Below are positions 11,469 to 15,470 of a stretch of DNA of 15,470 nt, in pieces; the first letter of the stretch is position 1, and each line of letters begins with the position of its first letter. The notes beneath the pieces were generated by a model. The model was not told the DNA's origin and searched no databases. It saw only the letters and a program-made list of their open reading frames with translations. Position numbers and translations under genes: made by a program. This stretch comes from Betaproteobacteria bacterium. GTDB lineage: Bacteria > Pseudomonadota > Gammaproteobacteria > Burkholderiales > Burkholderiaceae. The stretch is taken from NCBI GenBank assembly GCA_009783065.1, contig WRHV01000020.1:1-15470 (forward strand), written 5' to 3'.

Positions 11469-12176
11469 ATGCGACAAATCATACTGGATACCGAGACAAC
11501 GGGCCTTTCAGCCAGCGAAGGAGACCGCATCATCGAAATCGGCTGCATCGAACTTAAAAGCCGCCGGATGACAAAAAGTAATTTCCACACGTATATCAAT
11601 CCCGAGCGCGACTCCCATCCTGATGCGCTTGCCGTGCACGGCCTTACTACCGCATTTTTGAGCGACAAACCCAAATTTGCCGACATCGCCGCCTCATTTT
11701 GCAATTACATCCGCGATGCCGAACTCATCATTCATAATGCGTCGTTTGACTTGGGATTTCTCAATGCCGAACTCAAGCGGCTCAATCTTCCACGTATCGA
11801 AGAACTGGCCAAAAGTGTCACGGATACCCTTGCCATGGCGCGTGAAACCTTTCCCGGCAAGCGCAATTCGCTTGATGCGCTTTGCGAACGCTACGAAATT
11901 GACAATACCCACCGCGATCTCCACGGCGCGCTTATTGACGCGGCATTGCTTGCCGATGTTTATCTCATCATGACGCGCGGGCAAGATTCTTTGGGCATTG
12001 AACTCGCGTCCGAGCGCGATGAAATCGACAGAAACGATCCCGCCAACGCCATCCCCATGCAAATCATGGTGCGAAAAGCCACGTCGCAAGAAATAGCGGA
12101 GCATGAAGCTTATCTTGATGACGTCGGCAAAAAAAGCAAAGAAACCGTTGTTTGGCGGCGGCAAAACCTGTCCTGA
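11469..12176 (+). CDS. dnaQ: DNA polymerase III epsilon subunit (3'-5' proofreading exonuclease)
   Basis: This 235-residue protein (E. coli epsilon: 243) carries all DEDDh exonuclease residues: D7 and E9 in DTETTG, D94 in HNASFD, H152 and D157 in LHGALIDAALL. It removes misinserted nucleotides during replication as part of the polymerase III core. The region after about 180, including the clustered basic and Trp-Arg-Arg end, corresponds to the part that contacts the alpha subunit. An AGGA lies 11 bases upstream of the ATG, a rather long spacing. In many betaproteobacteria dnaQ sits beside rnhA; here the upstream partner is trhP and no rnhA is in the window. No clear terminator follows on this strand. 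Confidence 0.93.
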   Translation: MRQIILDTETTGLSASEGDRIIEIGCIELKSRRMTKSNFHTYINPERDSHPDALAVHGLTTAFLSDKPKFADIAASFCNYIRDAELIIHNASFDLGFLNAELKRLNLPRIEELAKSVTDTLAMARETFPGKRNSLDALCERYEIDNTHRDLHGALIDAALLADVYLIMTRGQDSLGIELASERDEIDRNDPANAIPMQIMVRKATSQEIAEHEAYLDDVGKKSKETVVWRRQNLS

Positions 12177-12222
12177 AACGAGGTTGGCCCTATGGTATGG
12201 GGCCGAAAGCCTCAAAAAACGG

Positions 12223-12248
12223 AAAAATCCTTTACGGACAGGGAAGGA
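12223..12248 (-). terminator. Weak terminator candidate after the FAD oxidoreductase gene
   Basis: On the minus strand TCCTT (12244-12248) pairs with AAGGA (12228-12232), and five T follow (12223-12227), then CCG and six more T. The stem is short and the loop is 11 bases. It lies in the 135-base gap between the convergent dnaQ and oxidoreductase genes. Confidence 0.35.
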
Positions 12249-12311
12249 CAGCGGCAAAAAGTGCAATCAGAATGTAGCCAAACCGTTTAGCAGGCATCAG
12301 CCGTACGCCAT

Positions 12312-13670
12312 TTAAAACAGCAGCCGCAGCAACTTTTTCACAAAACCAGGCTGCATCTTTTTCATCATCCAGGTTTCCCCGATGCGCTTGCTTAAAAACC
12401 CCATTGTCGGAAACGAATGCATCGTCATCATCAAATCGTACAAGCCGATGTCATGCTGGATTGCCAGCGCCCATTCGTTGATCATCTCACCCGAATTCGC
12501 CCCTACAATGCTCACGCCGTAAATCTTGCCTGCCGAAGAACAATAAACCCGCACATGGCCTTCCGTCTTATTCTCCGCAATAGCGGCGCTATAGTCGCTA
12601 TACTTCGTCTCCACCATCTCATAATCCGTTCCTTCAGCGTTGAGCTCGGCAGTTGTTTTGCCTACGTGCGATACCTGTGGGTCGGTAAAAACCGTCCAGG
12701 GAACCGGATATTTCAAATACTTCTTTTTCAAGGGCGGCAAAATCATCGTATTCATCAGCGCCAGCATACCCTGATGCATAGCCGCATGGGACAACAGGTA
12801 TGAACCGTTGCAATCACCAATGGCATGGACGTGTTTATTCGTCGTACGCAGATAATCATCAACCAGAATCCCTTTCCTGCCGTATTCCACGTTGGCTTTT
12901 TCCAGATGCAATGACGAAAAATCATAGCTGCGACCGGCAGCCACCATCAATTTCTCCGACTCGATTTCCAGCCCATCGCGGGACTGGACGATAATCCGGC
13001 CATTCTCGCGCCGGCTGATGCGGGTAATGATGCAGGAATTATGTACCGCGATCCCAAGCTTTTCGCAGCCCTGCTGCAATAGTTCGCCGGCTTCTTTTTC
13101 CCCGTTGGGCAAAAGATAAGGCCGGTCATGCACGATCGCGCACTTACAACCCATCCTGGCAAACGCCTGCGCCATTTCACAGCCGATAGCGCCGCCGCCG
13201 ATAAAAGTCAGGCTCTCTGGAATGGTTTCCAGTTGAAAAAGATTCTCGTTCGTCAGAAAATCCACTTCATCAAGCCCTGCAATAGGCGGAATAAAAGGGC
13301 GCGTTCCTGTCGCAATAAAAATATGCTTGCCGGTATAACACGCCTCTCCCACGCTGATCACATCCTCGCTCACAAAAGAAGCCGGGCCCTGGCCGAGAAT
13401 AATATCGGCCTTCTCCATTAATGACAGCACCTTGTTTTCACGAATATGGTCAATATCCGCGTTAATGCGGGAAAAAGGCTCTGTTAGCATCGGATTTTTC
13501 TCGGAAATAGCCAAAAGCGCCTTAGAAGGAATATCGCCCGCATTATTGCACTCGCCGCCCACTTTCCGGCTCTCAACAGCCAGCACTTTTAACCCCATCC
13601 CGGCAGCCAGATCGGTCACAGCCATGCCGGCCGGTCCTAATCCAATAACAAGCACATCATATTTTTTCAT
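12312..13670 (-). CDS. FAD/NAD(P) pyridine nucleotide-disulfide oxidoreductase homologue with degenerate redox site
   Basis: This 452-residue flavoprotein has the full fold of dihydrolipoamide dehydrogenase and mercuric reductase: FAD-binding GLGPAG (10-15), ATGTRP (120-125), the NAD-binding GGGAIGCE (158-165), AIGDC (283-287) and a C-terminal dimer domain. The redox motif, normally GGTCxNxGCxPSK, reads GGECNNAGDIPSK: C41 is kept but the second Cys is Asp (D46). The C-terminal HxHPTxxE catalytic segment reads HSFPTMGF (418-425), so the catalytic His is F420 and the Glu is F425. It cannot therefore be a standard dithiol reductase. Soluble transhydrogenase SthA is a known relative that also lacks the second Cys, so electron transfer between nicotinamides or to another acceptor is possible. 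The protein ends in a basic hydrophobic tail (MMKKMQPGFVKKLLRLLF). AAGGAAA lies upstream of the ATG. Confidence 0.88.
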   Translation of the reverse strand: MKKYDVLVIGLGPAGMAVTDLAAGMGLKVLAVESRKVGGECNNAGDIPSKALLAISEKNPMLTEPFSRINADIDHIRENKVLSLMEKADIILGQGPASFVSEDVISVGEACYTGKHIFIATGTRPFIPPIAGLDEVDFLTNENLFQLETIPESLTFIGGGAIGCEMAQAFARMGCKCAIVHDRPYLLPNGEKEAGELLQQGCEKLGIAVHNSCIITRISRRENGRIIVQSRDGLEIESEKLMVAAGRSYDFSSLHLEKANVEYGRKGILVDDYLRTTNKHVHAIGDCNGSYLLSHAAMHQGMLALMNTMILPPLKKKYLKYPVPWTVFTDPQVSHVGKTTAELNAEGTDYEMVETKYSDYSAAIAENKTEGHVRVYCSSAGKIYGVSIVGANSGEMINEWALAIQHDIGLYDLMMTMHSFPTMGFLSKRIGETWMMKKMQPGFVKKLLRLLF

Positions 13671-13728
13671 GGCGAATTTCCTTGAAAAGTCATAATGTTA
13701 TAATATATTTGTAATGTAAAACATCAGT

Positions 13729-13746
13729 TTTGGAATCGTTTCCAAA
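13729..13746. promoter_or_regulatory. Palindrome in the leader of the FAD oxidoreductase gene, possible operator
   Basis: TTTGGAA (13729-13735) is inverted at 13740-13746 with a four-base centre. It lies about 60 bases upstream of the gene start, between a possible -10 box and the coding region. Confidence 0.28.
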
Positions 13747-13798
13747 CGCATGCACGATGTTGCGCAAGTCATCCATCATTTCACTTGTACCAGTATGC

Positions 13799-13804
13799 AT
13801 TATA
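13799..13804 (-). promoter_or_regulatory. Possible -10 box for the FAD oxidoreductase gene
   Basis: A perfect TATAAT on the minus strand lies in the 210-base gap between the thioredoxin-like gene and the oxidoreductase. The -35 region is only a T-run. It would give a leader of roughly 120 bases. Confidence 0.28.
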
Positions 13805-13880
13805 AGTAAATCCAAAGCGAAGAAAAAACATCGGTATTTGAGGCAGATCACCGGAAAACGGAGATTAGAAAAGGAATCGC

Positions 13881-14318
13881 TCAACTTGCGGTATCCAGGC
13901 CGTTTTGCAGCAACGTCCTGAAATTGCAATCCTTTTGCCACTGGCGGCGTTCGTCACTGCTCTCAGCCTGTTGCTGTAGCGCGTCGAGGCTTTCCGCCAT
14001 CATGCTCTGGAGGATGCGTTCTACCAGCCGGGCATCGGGGTGGATGCAGCTGTAAAAGACGACCGTATTGCCATGCTGGATCAAAATGGTTGGAAACTGA
14101 TCCACATCCAAATCACCCATCATATCGCCATGCTCCTCAATATCAACCCAAAAAAAGTGCACGTTTGGGTAGGATTGCGCCAGCTTTTCCAGTTCGGGCC
14201 GGTATCCCCGGCACGAATTGCACCACCCGGCGCAAAAGCAGGCCACAAGCCATGTCTCCGCATCGAGCAAACCGAGCCATTTAGCATAATCCGACGATTT
14301 CAGCGTCACCAAAGCCAT
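13881..14318 (-). CDS. Thioredoxin-fold protein with WCNSC active site
   Basis: This 145-residue protein has a thioredoxin fold: the active-site motif WCNSC (C33, C36) after a hydrophobic strand LVACFCAG, a following WVDIEE strand, and the conserved cis-Pro segment FPTILI. It should exchange or reduce disulfides in the cytoplasm, as no signal peptide is present. The two residues between the cysteines are Asn-Ser instead of the Gly-Pro of thioredoxin 1, and two extra cysteines (C27, C29) lie just before. After the fold there is a charged helical extension of about 45 residues (from ARLVERIL on), making it longer than the usual ~108. There is no clear ribosome site; a TATAAT lies 30 bases upstream. 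The FAD oxidoreductase gene follows after 210 bases on the same strand. Confidence 0.87.
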   Translation of the reverse strand: MALVTLKSSDYAKWLGLLDAETWLVACFCAGWCNSCRGYRPELEKLAQSYPNVHFFWVDIEEHGDMMGDLDVDQFPTILIQHGNTVVFYSCIHPDARLVERILQSMMAESLDALQQQAESSDERRQWQKDCNFRTLLQNGLDTAS

Positions 14319-14347
14319 ATCAAGAGCAAATCAGGAAAGGGAAAATC

Positions 14348-14353
14348 ATTATA
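14348..14353 (-). promoter_or_regulatory. -10 box of the thioredoxin-like gene
   Basis: A perfect TATAAT on the minus strand lies 30 bases before the ATG at 14318. No good -35 is seen at 16-18 bases. Confidence 0.4.
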
Positions 14354-14470
14354 CTTGTATTCGTATGGAATAGCGCCTATCTGCCGATAGCACAAACGCT
14401 TCTATCTATTATGGGATGCGGGCATTCAATTGATCAGGCCGGCTTGCGCTGGAAGGGCACATGGTTGCGG

Positions 14471-14514
14471 TGAAAATAAATCCTGCGCGAAACGGGCAAT
14501 TTCACCGATCGCGC
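14471..14514 (-). terminator. Possible terminator of the Sel1-repeat gene
   Basis: GCGCGA (14509-14514 read on the minus strand) pairs with TCGCGC (14485-14490). An inner CGG/CCG pairing is possible, and a T-rich stretch (AGGATTTATTTTCA) follows. The stem is interrupted, so confidence is limited. Confidence 0.35.
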
Positions 14515-14537
14515 GGCCTTTCTTTTAAATCACAACT

Positions 14538-15401
14538 TCATTTCAGATTTTGCAGCCGTTGCTTTGCCTCCTCATTGCCTTGCGCGGCCGATTTCTGGTA
14601 CCACTCACGGGCTTTGGCAATATCTTTATCGAGATACAGGCCGCGCTCATATTCAAAGCCCAAAGCACCTTGGGCATTGGCGTAACCGGCATCAGCTGCT
14701 TTCCGGATCAGGCTGATTCCCTTTTTAGGCTGTTTCTCGATATGGCTGCTATAGATATATTTATAACCAAGCTCGTAAAGTGCTTCGTTGTATTGTGGGT
14801 GATTGGAACCGCTACTGATTGTTTTCTTATACCATTTCTCAGCTTCGGCTTCATTTTTCCTCGTTCCAAGACCATAATCATACATATAGCCAACATTGAA
14901 AAATGCTTCCTTGGTTCCTTGTTTTGCAGATTTCAGATACCATTTGAAGCTCTCATCCATATTTTTTTCTACACCGATTCCTTTGAGGTAACACCACCCC
15001 ATCTTAAATTCCGCGTTGGGATTACCTTGTTTTGCTGCTAACTGATACCATTTGAATGCTTCTTTGAAATCTTTCTTGACGCCAATACCATCTTCATAAA
15101 ATGTACCCGTGTTGTATTGGGATTCCGGTTGTCCCTGTTCTGCTGCTTTTTTGAACCACTTTGAAGCTTCAATTAAATCTTTCTTCGTTCCTAGTCCTTC
15201 CAGATACATGCCTCCTAGTATTTCCTGGGATTCTGCATCGCCAGTTTCTGCCGCTTTTTTCATGAGTGGATATGCCTTTTCAAGCTGGCCATTTTTGAAG
15301 TGTTGGATTGCTTCTTCTTTGACGCCAGCGATGGCTATTCCCTGAATCAACAACAAAGCCATTGCCAGCAGCAGGGAAATCAGGGTGGTTTTTTGTTTCA
15401 T
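14538..15401 (-). CDS. Exported Sel1-like repeat (TPR-type) protein
   Basis: This 287-residue protein starts with a clear Sec signal peptide: basic MKQK, a hydrophobic core (about 7-22) and a probable cleavage site AIA-G after residue 25. The mature part is built from about six Sel1-like repeats of about 36 residues, with recurrent YLEGLGTKKD, WFKKAAEQG and WYQLAAKQGN type segments. Such repeats form helical solenoids that mediate protein-protein contacts, often in the periplasm. The repeat near 195-230 is irregular and lacks the usual glycine loop. No catalytic domain is present. Only a weak ribosome site precedes the start at 15401. It is a scaffold or adaptor of unknown partner. Confidence 0.92.
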   Translation of the reverse strand: MKQKTTLISLLLAMALLLIQGIAIAGVKEEAIQHFKNGQLEKAYPLMKKAAETGDAESQEILGGMYLEGLGTKKDLIEASKWFKKAAEQGQPESQYNTGTFYEDGIGVKKDFKEAFKWYQLAAKQGNPNAEFKMGWCYLKGIGVEKNMDESFKWYLKSAKQGTKEAFFNVGYMYDYGLGTRKNEAEAEKWYKKTISSGSNHPQYNEALYELGYKYIYSSHIEKQPKKGISLIRKAADAGYANAQGALGFEYERGLYLDKDIAKAREWYQKSAAQGNEEAKQRLQNLK

Positions 15402-15423
15402 GGCGGGTCTCGTAAATGTTTTT

Positions 15424-15448
15424 AGACCGTATTATATTTGGCTGGTCT
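15424..15448 (-). promoter_or_regulatory. -10 box of the Sel1 gene flanked by a short inverted repeat
   Basis: A perfect TATAAT on the minus strand (15431-15436) lies 30 bases before the start. AGACC (15424-15428) and GGTCT (15444-15448) flank it as an inverted repeat, a possible operator. The -35 is not consensus. Confidence 0.38.
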
Positions 15449-15470
15449 GGCGATGAGCCGCAGCGGCCTG

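Noticed and set aside
12186..12204. GGCCC/GGGCC hairpin after dnaQ as a terminator
   Set aside because: The stem is only five pairs and is followed by GAAAGCC, with no T-tract on the plus strand.
11694..12266. 190-codon minus-strand frame
   Set aside because: It is antisense to dnaQ; the exonuclease motifs settle the coding strand.

Overview
The window looks like chromosomal DNA of a Gram-negative proteobacterium with roughly 50% GC. The pointers are an Rnk-type regulator, a TrhP/YegQ U32 protein, a DnaQ proofreading subunit, a tRNA with encoded CCA, and a Sel1 protein with a Sec signal peptide. A betaproteobacterium of the Oxalobacter type is my best guess. That rests on overall impression, not on a search.

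Left part (1-5904), signalling and accessory material. A 10-bp tandem repeat (at least 8 perfect copies, running off the left edge) lies directly before a large diguanylate cyclase. That protein has five PAS modules repeated at an exact 387-bp period. After it come a probable terminator, a compact three-hairpin small RNA gene with its own near-consensus promoter and a textbook terminator, and a perfect 18-bp inverted repeat. A 168-codon minus-strand gene follows; it reads as the stand-alone C-terminal module of contractile injection system tape measure proteins. Next is tRNA-Leu(UAA). A second diguanylate cyclase (PAS-GGDEF-hemerythrin, with a Lys/Ala-rich basic tail) follows; its hemerythrin site has Asn where one iron-binding His is expected.

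Middle part (6106-9992), metabolic and housekeeping genes. These are a zinc alcohol dehydrogenase, an Rnk/GreA-fold regulator apparently co-transcribed with a short-chain dehydrogenase, a convergent GNAT acetyltransferase, and a divergent DUF805 membrane protein.

Right part (10108-15401). trhP (tRNA U34 hydroxylation) and dnaQ (proofreading exonuclease) form a tight pair. Then come three minus-strand genes. The first is an FAD/NAD disulfide-reductase homologue that lacks the second redox Cys and the C-terminal His/Glu. The second is a thioredoxin-fold protein with WCNSC. The third is an exported Sel1-repeat protein.

There is no insertion sequence, integrase or CRISPR array. The most unusual items are the repeat tract plus PAS array at the left edge, the small RNA, the orphan tape-measure module, and two enzymes or sensors that keep their fold but lack canonical active-site residues.
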